From contig JALTDI010000118.1 in assembly GCA_027074255.1 (NCBI GenBank), positions 1 to 8,968 of the forward strand: DNA of 8,968 nt, given 5' to 3'. This document shows positions 1 through 6,922 of this stretch, in pieces. A program made the translations under genes and the position numbers. Position 1 is the stretch's first letter. Each line of letters starts with the position of its first letter. This stretch comes from Desulfurellales bacterium. GTDB lineage: Bacteria; Campylobacterota_A; Desulfurellia; Desulfurellales; Hippeaceae. The notes beneath the pieces were generated by a model. That model was given only the letters and a program-made list of their open reading frames with translations, was not told where the DNA came from and did not search any database.

Positions 1-611
1 CCCATAAAACTTGCATAGAGTATGCCTGCCAATCCCGCAAGCGCCGAGCCTATGGCAAATGCCAAAATTTTAAACCTTTTCGGGTCTATACCAGAAACGT
101 CCGCAGCTAACTCATCTGCTTTTATAGCAAAAGAGGCCAGACCCGACCATGAACGCTTGAATGCGTAGGATATTATAATCGTTACAACAACGAACAGATA
201 GGTTAAAAGCATAAATTCAAACGATGAAAACATTTTCCCATTTAAAAGAGGGAAGGGTATATTTCCAATACCCATAGCACCGCCGAAATAATTTATATTG
301 TTAAAAATAGCCTGAACTATAAAATTGATGCCTATTGTTGTAATTGCAAGGAAATCTTCCCTTACTCTCAAACTCGGCAAACCCAAGATTACACCGACAG
401 CAGTTGTAATTAATATGGCAATGAAGGCTGCTTCTATGAAAGATACCGAGTATTTTGTTGTCAGCATGGCAAAAGAATAAGCGCCTATTGCCCAGAAAGC
501 AGCGTGTCCGAGCGAAATCTGGCCGGCATAACCCACAATGATATTTAAACTCAATGCAAGAATGATATAGATACCAACCGTAATTAACAGTGTGGTTAAA
601 TAGGCGCTCAT
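1..611 (-). CDS. livM: LivM-type branched-chain amino acid ABC permease (partial, 3' end outside window)
   Basis: Inner-membrane permease of a HAAT-family ABC importer, the partner of LivH. The frame is open from ATG at 611 to the left edge, giving about 203 residues of a family usually near 300 or more; the C-terminal part is cut off. My translation begins MSAYLTTLLITVGIYIILAL. It then shows the LivM hallmark after the first membrane helices, GYAGQISLGHAAF, followed by a LRVREDFLAITTIG stretch like the LRGDYFAIVTLG of E. coli LivM. Near the edge lies the EAA-like cytoplasmic loop (AIKADELAADVSGIDPKRFK) and the next helix (FAIGSALAGLAGILYA). No frameshift or internal stop is seen. The start overlaps the livH stop by ATGA (608-611), and AGGGG at 625-621 lies 9 nt upstream, so translational coupling is likely. 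Histidine uptake is inferred from the operon. The family call is secure; the substrate is not. Confidence 0.93.
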   Translation of the reverse strand, partial: MSAYLTTLLITVGIYIILALSLNIIVGYAGQISLGHAAFWAIGAYSFAMLTTKYSVSFIEAAFIAILITTAVGVILGLPSLRVREDFLAITTIGINFIVQAIFNNINYFGGAMGIGNIPFPLLNGKMFSSFEFMLLTYLFVVVTIIISYAFKRSWSGLASFAIKADELAADVSGIDPKRFKILAFAIGSALAGLAGILYASFM

Positions 612-1480
612 TTTCTCAAACCCCTAAACAGCTCCATAATGCCTTCCGGTTTAAATAGTAGAATTAAAATCATAAATATAAATGCGAGGGAGTTTCTCGG
701 AAGTGGAATGCTAAGTATGCCAATTGACAGGGTTTCTATCAGTCCTATTAATAAAGAAGCCCAAAATGCTCCCCAAATGTTGCTCATTCCCCCGACGACT
801 ATTATTGCAAGTGCCTTATAGGCCGGAACATCTCCCATTGATGAAAATACGGAATTAAAATATGCTCCCACAAGCAGTCCGGCTAATCCGGCAAATGCAG
901 AGCCGAATGCAAACGCCGTAAATATAATTTTTTTCGAATTAATACCAAGGGTTTCCGCTATATCCATATCTTGCGAAACGGCCTTTAATGCAAGGCCGAA
1001 ACGTGTTTTTTGTGTGACATACCATATCAGAGTAATCGATGCGATTGATGTGAACAGAACCATCAACTGTGATTGACCTATGACCAATCCTCCGATATGA
1101 TATTCGCCGTTGAACAGGTCTTTCGGGAAAGATTTGATGTAGGGTCCGAATATTAGTCTCATAGACTCTTCCAAGCTGATAAATAGTCCTATGCTGGCTA
1201 TCAATGAGATAATAGGCGAGTGTTTTATTAACGGAAAATATACATACTGCTGTATTATTACACCCAGTATTGCACCGGCTGTCATAGATGCAAAAATCGC
1301 AAAAATAAAACTGCCGGTTAAAAGAAATGTGTACAAACCAACATATGCACCTACAACATATACACCTGCATGAGCAACATGTATAATCCGCAGGATACCG
1401 TATACAAGAGCAAGACCCATTGATATGAGTGCGTATATGCCGCCTATTATCAAGCCGTTAATTATTTGCTGAAAAAGCAA
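608..1480 (-). CDS. livH: LivH-type branched-chain amino acid ABC permease
   Basis: Inner-membrane permease of a HAAT-family importer, 290 aa against about 300 for E. coli LivH. The N-terminus (QQIINGLIIGGIYALISMGL, then LRIIHVAHAGVYVVGAY) matches the LivH pattern of INF/AHGE(V)YMIGAY. Several hydrophobic helices follow. The EAA-like loop lies at about 160-183 (RFGLALKAVSQDMDIAETLG), the glycine-rich GGMSNIWGAFWASLLIGLIE at 230-249, and the typical C-terminal FKPEGI at 276-281. The start is TTG at 1480: an in-frame TGA lies two codons upstream, AAGGG at 1493-1489 is 8 nt away, and the next in-frame Met (residue 21) would remove the conserved first helix. The gene overlaps the hutI 3' end by 23 nt and livM by 4 nt, so it is part of the same transcript. 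The substrate is inferred to be histidine from context. Confidence 0.95.
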   Translation of the reverse strand: MLFQQIINGLIIGGIYALISMGLALVYGILRIIHVAHAGVYVVGAYVGLYTFLLTGSFIFAIFASMTAGAILGVIIQQYVYFPLIKHSPIISLIASIGLFISLEESMRLIFGPYIKSFPKDLFNGEYHIGGLVIGQSQLMVLFTSIASITLIWYVTQKTRFGLALKAVSQDMDIAETLGINSKKIIFTAFAFGSAFAGLAGLLVGAYFNSVFSSMGDVPAYKALAIIVVGGMSNIWGAFWASLLIGLIETLSIGILSIPLPRNSLAFIFMILILLFKPEGIMELFRGLRK

Positions 1481-2717
1481 CTTTCACGCCCTTTTTGTAT
1501 GTTGAATTAACGGGGTTTATGCCGTAGTGATAAGGAATAAACAGATAGCTGTTTTCATTTAAAATTATAAAATCCGCCTGTTTGCCGATGTCTATGCTGC
1601 CGATATGTTCGGCTTTGTCTATTGCATAAGCAGCATTGATTGTTGCCGCCGATAAGGCTTCTTCCGGCGTCATGCCCATCTGCATAACAGAAAGTGTTAT
1701 TATTTCAGGCATAGATTCGCTGTATGAGCTGCCCGGGTTGCAGTCCGTTGCTATTGCGGGTGCTATACCATAATCGATAATTGCTCTTGCTGGTGCGTAC
1801 TTTTCCTTCAAACTAAACGCTGTCCCCGGCAGAAGCGTTGCAATAGTATCTGTGCTTTTTAACGCATTGAGCCCTCTGTTTGTAATTTTCAGCAGATGGT
1901 CGCAGGAGAACATCTTTATTTCTTTTGCCAGCTCGGTGCAGCCTATGGCCTCTATTTCGTCAGAATGAATCTTTGCTTTGAGTCCGTATTCCATACCGGC
2001 TGTTAGTATCATTTTAGTTTCTTCTGCGCTGTAAACACCCTTTTCACAAAATACATCTATGAATTCAGCCAGTTTGTGCTCAGCGATGTAGGGAATCATT
2101 TCGTTTATGATGATATCTATGTAGGCTTTTTTGTTGTTTCTATATTCATACGGAATTGCATGAGCCCCTATAAATGTAGGTATAATTTCGGCATCCGTTT
2201 CTAAATTAACCTTTTTAATAGCTTCAAGCATTTTTATTTCATTCTCAAAATCAAGACCGTAGCCGCTCTTTGCCTCAAATGTTGTTGTTCCGTATACAAA
2301 AAACAATTTTACTCTTTTGGCAAGATTTTCCGCAAGCTCATCAATATTGGAATTCCTTATATTTTTAACCGAATTGAGTATTCCTCCGCCTGCATTGAGT
2401 ATCTCCATATAGCTTTTACCTTCGAGGCGCATTTTAAACTCATTTTCTCTTGTTCCTTTAAAAAGGGCGTGAGTATGAGGGTCCACAAATCCGGGTAAAA
2501 TGGCTCTGTTTTTGGCATCGACTACCTCTTTTGTTTTGTGTGAATATTTTTTCAGCAGTTCTTTTGTGCTGCCTATATCAATAAATTTTCCATCATTAAC
2601 GGCAAATGCCCCATTTTCAATTGGAAAAAGTTCTTTCAATTGTTCTTTTGTTCTGGGCTTTTTTAAGTTATCGCTTATCCTGAAAAGGTTTGCATTGATA
2701 ACCAGTAAATCCGTCAT
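1458..2717 (-). CDS. hutI: Imidazolonepropionase
   Basis: Third step of histidine degradation: cytoplasmic metal-dependent hydrolysis of 4-imidazolone-5-propanoate to N-formimino-L-glutamate. At 419 aa it is the usual family length. It has the amidohydrolase layout: a short beta-rich N-terminal part, then GFVDPHTHALFKGTRENEF with the metal pair His81/His83. Next come the substrate-loop KSGYGL at 150-155 and GAHAIP at 185-189. The third metal His251 lies in KIHSDEIEAIG, SCDHL is at 271-275, and the metal Asp325 lies in ATDCNPGSSYSESMPE. These positions agree closely with the known B. subtilis HutI ligands (His80, His82, His249, Asp324, recalled). The ATG at 2717 is one base after the hutU stop, and GAGAGG at 2736-2731 is a rather distant ribosome site (13 nt). 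The 3' end overlaps livH by 23 nt. No key residue is missing. Confidence 0.98.
   Translation of the reverse strand: MTDLLVINANLFRISDNLKKPRTKEQLKELFPIENGAFAVNDGKFIDIGSTKELLKKYSHKTKEVVDAKNRAILPGFVDPHTHALFKGTRENEFKMRLEGKSYMEILNAGGGILNSVKNIRNSNIDELAENLAKRVKLFFVYGTTTFEAKSGYGLDFENEIKMLEAIKKVNLETDAEIIPTFIGAHAIPYEYRNNKKAYIDIIINEMIPYIAEHKLAEFIDVFCEKGVYSAEETKMILTAGMEYGLKAKIHSDEIEAIGCTELAKEIKMFSCDHLLKITNRGLNALKSTDTIATLLPGTAFSLKEKYAPARAIIDYGIAPAIATDCNPGSSYSESMPEIITLSVMQMGMTPEEALSAATINAAYAIDKAEHIGSIDIGKQADFIILNENSYLFIPYHYGINPVNSTYKKGVKVAFSANN
1489..1493 (-). promoter_or_regulatory. Ribosome binding site for the TTG start of livH
   Basis: AAGGG on the minus strand, 8 nt upstream of the TTG start at 1480, lying inside the last codons of hutI. 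It supports the unusual start codon and the 23-nt overlap. A GTG closer to the site (1487-1485) is in the hutI frame and is not a livH start. Confidence 0.6.
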
Positions 2718-2718
2718 T

Positions 2719-4722
2719 TTATTTTTTCAGCCTCTCTTTTACAGCATCTTCTATCAATTTATCATCTGCAATTTGGGGCAGTGTTATCATACCGTCTTTT
2801 TCATCAATCCAAGCATTTGCAACCTCAATAGCGTGTTCATTTCTTGCCCAGGCTCTTCTTGAAACACCGACCATAACATCCCAATCCAGCGCCTCTTTTA
2901 TAATACTATCCACACGCGCAGAACCATCCAATACAAGTCCGAATCCGCCGTTTTTTGCTTTTCCTATACCGACTCCGCCTCCGTTTGAGAGCACGACCAT
3001 GCTCATACCCCTTGCCGCATTGCCCGCAAAGCAGTGAACAGCCATATCAGCCATAATATTGCTTCCGTCTTTTATGTTAGCCGTTTCTCTAAACGGAGAA
3101 TCCGTTCCTCCTGTGTCGTGGTGGTCTCGTCCGAGCATAATGGGACCAATCTCCTTTTTCCTTATCATCTCGTTGAATTTAAGCGCTATTTTCACCCTTG
3201 TAGGAGCATCGGCATAAAGAATTCTGGCTTCTGTTCCCACAACAAGATTGTTTTTTTCTGCGTTTTTAATCCAGTGATAGTTGTCTCTATCCTGCATTCT
3301 TCTTGTCGGATCTATAATTTCGGATGCTGCCAAATCCGTTCTTTTTAAATCTTCGTGGTTGTGGGATAAACAAACCCACCTAAAAGGCCCGTATCCGTAG
3401 TCAAAGTATAAAGGACCCATTATATCTTCAACGTAGGAGGGGAAGATGAAACCCTCATCGGTTGTCTTGCCGTTTTTTGCAACTTCACTGACACCGGCAT
3501 CAAAAACAGCCTTTAAAAAGCTGTTGCCGTAATCCCAAAAATATCCGCCTCGCATATGCAGCGTCTTTATTAGCTCAAAATGTTTTTTTAACGATTGATT
3601 AACCTTTTTTACAAACAAGCTGTGGTTTTCCTTTATCATTTTTCTTGCTTCTTCAAGACTCAAGCCATAAGGGATATATCCGCCTTCGTAGGGAACGTGA
3701 CAAGAAGTTTGGTCGCTTATTAATTCGGGCTTTATGTTATTTTCAACCATATATTCTAACAAATCCACTATGTTGCCGTGATATGCTACAGAAATCGGCT
3801 TTTTTTTATCTAAGTATTCAGCTGCAATTTCAAAAGCTTCATCAAGTTTGTCTGTAACCCTGCTTACCCAGCCTTGGCTGTATCGTGTATCTATCCTCGA
3901 TTTGTCAACCTCGGCTATTATTCCCACGCCTCCGGCTATCTCAACGGCTTTTGCCTGTGCGCCGCTCATTCCGCCGAGTCCTGAGCTTACAAAAAGATGG
4001 CCTGATATATCGCTGTCCCAGGGAACGCCCAAGAATAGTTTTGCAGCATTCAGAACTGTTATATATGTACCGTGAACGATGCCCTGCGGGCCTATGTACA
4101 TCCAGCCGCCGGCTGTCATCTGTCCATAGTTTGCAACACCAAGCTGGGCTGCAATATGCCAATCCTCCGGATTATCAAACATTCCGACCATCATCGAATT
4201 TGTGTTTATGACCCTCGGAGCATTTTTATGTGAAGGAAAGAGCCCGAGAGGGTGTCCTGAGGCTACAACAAGCGTCTGCTCATCCGTCATAATTTCGAGG
4301 TATTTTTTTACCAACATATACTGCATCCAGTTTTGAAAGACCTGGCCGGTCTCTCCGTATGTTGTCAGTTCATAAGGATAAAGGGCAATATCAAAATCGA
4401 GGTTGTTGTCTATCATTACCTGAAAGGCTTTGCCCTCCAAAGTTTTTCCCTCATATTGATTAATAGGTTTTCCCCAGATTCTACCCTCCGGTCGATACCT
4501 GTATCCGTAAATTCTTCCTCTTGTTATCAACTCTTCCAAAAATTCTGGAGCGATTTTTTCGTGAAGATTTTTCGGTATATACCGCAGGGCATTTTTAAGC
4601 GCCAATTTCGTCTGATATTCGTTTAGGTTAAAATATCTTGCCGGCGCTCTTCTAATACCCTCTGCAAACTTCGGATATTCGGGTAAATAATCCGGCAGGA
4701 TGACTTTTTCCATTTTTTTCAT
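2719..4722 (-). CDS. hutU: Urocanate hydratase (urocanase), long UROC1-like type
   Basis: Second step of histidine degradation: cytoplasmic hydration of urocanate to 4-imidazolone-5-propanoate, using tightly bound NAD+ as electrophile. At 667 aa it is about 110 residues longer than the classical bacterial enzyme (about 555) and close to vertebrate UROC1 (676). The length comes from about 75 extra N-terminal residues and an insertion in the C-terminal half. Conserved blocks: TYGETGQVFQNW at 121-132, ASGHPLGLFPS at 154-164, GGWMYIGPQGIVHGTY at 205-220, NAD-binding GLGGMSGAQ at 248-256, GPFRWVC at 445-451, GRDHHDTGGTDSPFRET at 530-546, and GGGVGIG at 581-587. The classical FQGLPARICW signature is replaced by VVGTEARILY, with Leu502 at the place of the P. 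putida Cys410. ATG 4722 is preceded by GGAGGT at 4734-4729 with 6-nt spacing. A second Met at residue 4 is a less likely start. It lies 48 nt after the binding-protein gene and 1 nt before hutI. Confidence 0.98.
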   Translation of the reverse strand: MKKMEKVILPDYLPEYPKFAEGIRRAPARYFNLNEYQTKLALKNALRYIPKNLHEKIAPEFLEELITRGRIYGYRYRPEGRIWGKPINQYEGKTLEGKAFQVMIDNNLDFDIALYPYELTTYGETGQVFQNWMQYMLVKKYLEIMTDEQTLVVASGHPLGLFPSHKNAPRVINTNSMMVGMFDNPEDWHIAAQLGVANYGQMTAGGWMYIGPQGIVHGTYITVLNAAKLFLGVPWDSDISGHLFVSSGLGGMSGAQAKAVEIAGGVGIIAEVDKSRIDTRYSQGWVSRVTDKLDEAFEIAAEYLDKKKPISVAYHGNIVDLLEYMVENNIKPELISDQTSCHVPYEGGYIPYGLSLEEARKMIKENHSLFVKKVNQSLKKHFELIKTLHMRGGYFWDYGNSFLKAVFDAGVSEVAKNGKTTDEGFIFPSYVEDIMGPLYFDYGYGPFRWVCLSHNHEDLKRTDLAASEIIDPTRRMQDRDNYHWIKNAEKNNLVVGTEARILYADAPTRVKIALKFNEMIRKKEIGPIMLGRDHHDTGGTDSPFRETANIKDGSNIMADMAVHCFAGNAARGMSMVVLSNGGGVGIGKAKNGGFGLVLDGSARVDSIIKEALDWDVMVGVSRRAWARNEHAIEVANAWIDEKDGMITLPQIADDKLIEDAVKERLKK

Positions 4723-4745
4723 CTGTCAACCTCCGTTTAAGGACA

Positions 4746-4766
4746 AAGGGAGGGTGACCCTCCCTT
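4746..4766 (-). promoter_or_regulatory. Intercistronic hairpin between the binding-protein gene and hutU
   Basis: A perfect 9-bp inverted repeat, AAGGGAGGG / CCCTCCCTT, with a 3-nt loop, starts 4 nt after the binding-protein stop codon and ends 11 nt before the hutU ribosome site. In the direction of transcription it is followed by TTTGTCC-like sequence rather than a long U-run, so full termination before hutU seems unlikely. A partial terminator or a 3' mRNA-stabilising stem is more plausible; both are known ways to make binding protein in excess of permease. Read on the plus strand it is followed by a T-rich TTATTTTTAAT, but no plus-strand gene ends there. The structure is seen directly; the role is inference. 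Confidence 0.6.
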
Positions 4767-4770
4767 ATTT

Positions 4771-5919
4771 TTAATCTTTCGGTGTAATTATGCTCGGTTT
4801 ATCAACCACGCCGAAATAGGTAAATTGTCCGTTTACAACCTTCTGAATCTGAACGGGCTTTACAACCTCTCCGTCTTTTGTAAACCCCTTGATGAAGCCT
4901 GTTACTCCGTTGAAGTTTTTAATGTGAGCAAGGGCATTCCTAATCTTCGCTGCCTTTGTGCTTTTAGCTTTTTTAATAGCCTCCGAGAGGACATACACTG
5001 CATCGAAGCTTGAAGCTCCGACCATATCGGGCTCCATCTTGTATTCTTTTCTATATTGAGTTATAAACCACTTTGCTATGGGCCTTTGATCGTTTCTATT
5101 TAAGTCTGTTGTAATTATTGTTCCGTTTGCCGCGTCACCTGAAATCTTTAAAAACATCGGTGAATCGAATCCTTCCTGCCCCAGGATAGTCGCTTTTATG
5201 CCTAAACTCTTGGCCTGTTTAACCGTCAGCGCTCCCTCCGAATAGTATCCTGTGCAGTAGATTAAATCCGGATTCAGTGCTTTTATCTTTGTTAGGAACG
5301 GAGACATATCCTGTGCTCCGAGTGCAAAGCTCATATTGGCAACGATTTTAGCACCGCTTTTTTGTGCCTCTTCAACGAAGCCCTTTGAAAGAGACCTGCC
5401 AAAATCGTTATCCATTGTCAAAACGGCTATTCTTTTGGCATGAAGGACTTTTGCTGCTACATAACCGCCCGCTTTCCCTTCCACTGTTGCCAAAAAACCG
5501 ATTCTGAAAACATAATTTCCGGCTTTGGTGATTGAAGGATGTGTAGCATAAGCAACAACCAAAGGTATGTGATATCTTTGGTATATAGGCGCTGATGCCC
5601 TTGTGGGTGTGCTGTATGAGCCGCTGACAACCGCAGTCACTTTGTTTTCCTGAATCAGTTTTCTCGCTATGGCTACTGCCTGCTGAGAGCTTGCCGCATC
5701 GTCGTAAACAATAAGTTTTACCTTTTTGCCGAGAATCCCGCCTGTTGCGTTAATTTTTTCCACGGCAAGCATGGCGGCATGTTTTGCGCTTGTACCGTCT
5801 GCTGCTGCAAATCCTGTTAATGGTGAGAAGAATCCGATTTTAATAACACCTCCGGCAAAAGCTAAGCTTACCGACATAAGTGAAAGAACAATACCCAAAA
5901 ACAGACTTTTGAACCTCAT
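4771..5919 (-). CDS. Periplasmic LivJ/LivK-type amino acid binding protein of a HAAT ABC transporter
   Basis: Soluble periplasmic receptor (type I fold, Peripla_BP_6/LIVBP family) that would feed LivH/LivM; 382 aa. Residues 1-22 form a Sec signal peptide: Arg2/Lys4, a hydrophobic core, and Ala20-Phe-Ala22 before Gly23. There is no lipobox Cys, so it is not a lipoprotein. The mature start VIKIGFFSPLTG is typical of the family. My by-eye alignment with E. coli LIVBP places the alpha-amino-acid contacts as Ser103 or its neighbours in SGSYSTPT, Thr126 in AYATHP, Tyr225/226 in TGYYSEG, and Glu249 in GQEG. GDAANG at 261-266 is also conserved. This favours an alpha-amino acid ligand; histidine is inferred from the operon, and urocanate or a broader amino acid range is possible. 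ATG 5919 has AAGGAGG at 5931-5925 with 5-nt spacing, the strongest ribosome site in the window. The gene lies 28 nt after hutG and is followed by a hairpin. Confidence 0.93.
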   Translation of the reverse strand: MRFKSLFLGIVLSLMSVSLAFAGGVIKIGFFSPLTGFAAADGTSAKHAAMLAVEKINATGGILGKKVKLIVYDDAASSQQAVAIARKLIQENKVTAVVSGSYSTPTRASAPIYQRYHIPLVVAYATHPSITKAGNYVFRIGFLATVEGKAGGYVAAKVLHAKRIAVLTMDNDFGRSLSKGFVEEAQKSGAKIVANMSFALGAQDMSPFLTKIKALNPDLIYCTGYYSEGALTVKQAKSLGIKATILGQEGFDSPMFLKISGDAANGTIITTDLNRNDQRPIAKWFITQYRKEYKMEPDMVGASSFDAVYVLSEAIKKAKSTKAAKIRNALAHIKNFNGVTGFIKGFTKDGEVVKPVQIQKVVNGQFTYFGVVDKPSIITPKD

Positions 5920-5947
5920 ACCAACCTCCTTCTTTAATTGGATTTAT

Positions 5948-6910
5948 TTACGATAAGTTCCCGGCGGTTTTATCCGCCAACCTAAAAATTATATTAGCGC
6001 CCAAAAGTGATGTCTCGTCATTCAAATCCAAGGGCGGAGAGATTTCCGCTATATCAAAACTTCTCACCTTAGAGCTCTTTAACACGTAATAAAAAAAAGT
6101 TAAAAACTCGCCGACATTCATACCGAACGGCTGAGGGGCACTGACGCCGTGAGCTATGCTTTGGGCGAACGCATCCATGCAGATGGTCAGATGGATATCT
6201 TCCGAATCGTTGAGAAATGTATCAAGCTTGCTTAACGCCGCTTTTTCGTTAAACCTAATCATTTCCATATCTATCCATTTTGCCGAGTAGCTTCTTGCAC
6301 AGTCGAAAAGCTCCTGTGTGTTTGAAGATTTCTGAATGCCGATGCAGAGGTATTTAAAAGCCTCGGAGTTTTCTTTGCATATATCCGCTATTTGCCTAAA
6401 CGATGTTCCGCTTGAAGCGCCGTTTTCATAGCTTCTCATATCAAAATGAGCATCGAAATTAACAATAGAAGGCATTTTGTTGAAGTGTTTATAAAAGCCC
6501 ATTATTGAGCCGAAGGCCACCTCGTGTCCGCCGCCCAAGATAATAGGGAACAAGCCCATATCGAATATGGTATTTACTTTTTCTCCAAGTATTGATTGGG
6601 CACTTTCCAAGTTATCTTCGCAGATAACGTCACCCGCATCATATAGGTTTATATCATTAAAATACCAAGGCATTGAAGATAAATACTTCCTTATGGTATC
6701 GGGGGCAAATCTTGCTCCCGCTCTTCCTTTGTTCCTTTTTACGCCTGCATCACTTTTAAAGCCTATTATACAAAAGCCCTTTTTATCAAACCTTTCTGTT
6801 TTGTCCAAGTCGATTTTTTTCACTACTTGATGCCATCTTAGCTGTTCTTTGGCGTTTCCGTCAACTCGTCCGACCCAATCAAAACTGCCGCTTAAATAGA
6901 TATCACCCAT
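5948..6910 (-). CDS. hutG: Formimidoylglutamase (formiminoglutamase)
   Basis: Last step of the short histidine pathway: cytoplasmic Mn-dependent hydrolysis of N-formimino-L-glutamate to glutamate and formamide. A 320-aa ureohydrolase (arginase/agmatinase superfamily) of normal length. Seen in order: GRAGARFAPDTIR at 62-74, metal motif GGGHE with His129, NFDAHFDMR with Asp153/His155/Asp157, GTSFRQI at 168-174, and TICMDAFAQ at 242-250 followed by HGVSAPQPFG. The last metal pair, normally Asp-x-Asp in arginases, is Cys244-Met-Asp246 here, and the usual APGVSAP reads AHGVSAP. These may be variants of this enzyme group rather than damage, since the rest is intact. Formimidoylglutamase rather than arginase or agmatinase is chosen for the GVSAP block and the hut context. 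The ATG at 6910 has GAGGG at 6922-6918, which overlaps the hutH stop codon; the gap to hutH is 10 nt and to the binding-protein gene 28 nt. Confidence 0.95.
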   Translation of the reverse strand: MGDIYLSGSFDWVGRVDGNAKEQLRWHQVVKKIDLDKTERFDKKGFCIIGFKSDAGVKRNKGRAGARFAPDTIRKYLSSMPWYFNDINLYDAGDVICEDNLESAQSILGEKVNTIFDMGLFPIILGGGHEVAFGSIMGFYKHFNKMPSIVNFDAHFDMRSYENGASSGTSFRQIADICKENSEAFKYLCIGIQKSSNTQELFDCARSYSAKWIDMEMIRFNEKAALSKLDTFLNDSEDIHLTICMDAFAQSIAHGVSAPQPFGMNVGEFLTFFYYVLKSSKVRSFDIAEISPPLDLNDETSLLGANIIFRLADKTAGNLS

Positions 6911-6917
6911 TTTTTCA

Positions 6918-6922
6918 CCCTC
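6918..6922 (-). promoter_or_regulatory. Ribosome binding site of hutG embedded in the hutH stop codon
   Basis: GAGGG on the minus strand, 7 nt upstream of the hutG ATG at 6910, shares bases with the hutH TGA (6923-6921). It fixes the hutG start and suggests that ribosomes ending hutH could re-initiate at hutG. Confidence 0.6.

Noticed and set aside
2500..2862. 120-codon plus-strand ORF across the hutI/hutU junction
   Set aside because: Antisense to two well-supported genes; its Phe/Ser-rich product looks like the reverse complement of Lys/Glu-rich coding sequence.
3848..4211. Overlapping plus-strand ORFs of 75 and 108 codons and a third minus-strand frame inside hutU
   Set aside because: They lie wholly within the strongly conserved hutU coding region, have low-complexity Arg/Ser/Leu/Cys-rich products and no plausible ribosome site context; they are frame shadows.
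4746..4770. Intrinsic terminator on the plus strand (stem followed by TTATTTTTAAT)
   Set aside because: No plus-strand gene is present upstream of it; the T-rich tail is the Asp/stop end of the minus-strand binding-protein gene. The stem is kept as a minus-strand intercistronic structure.
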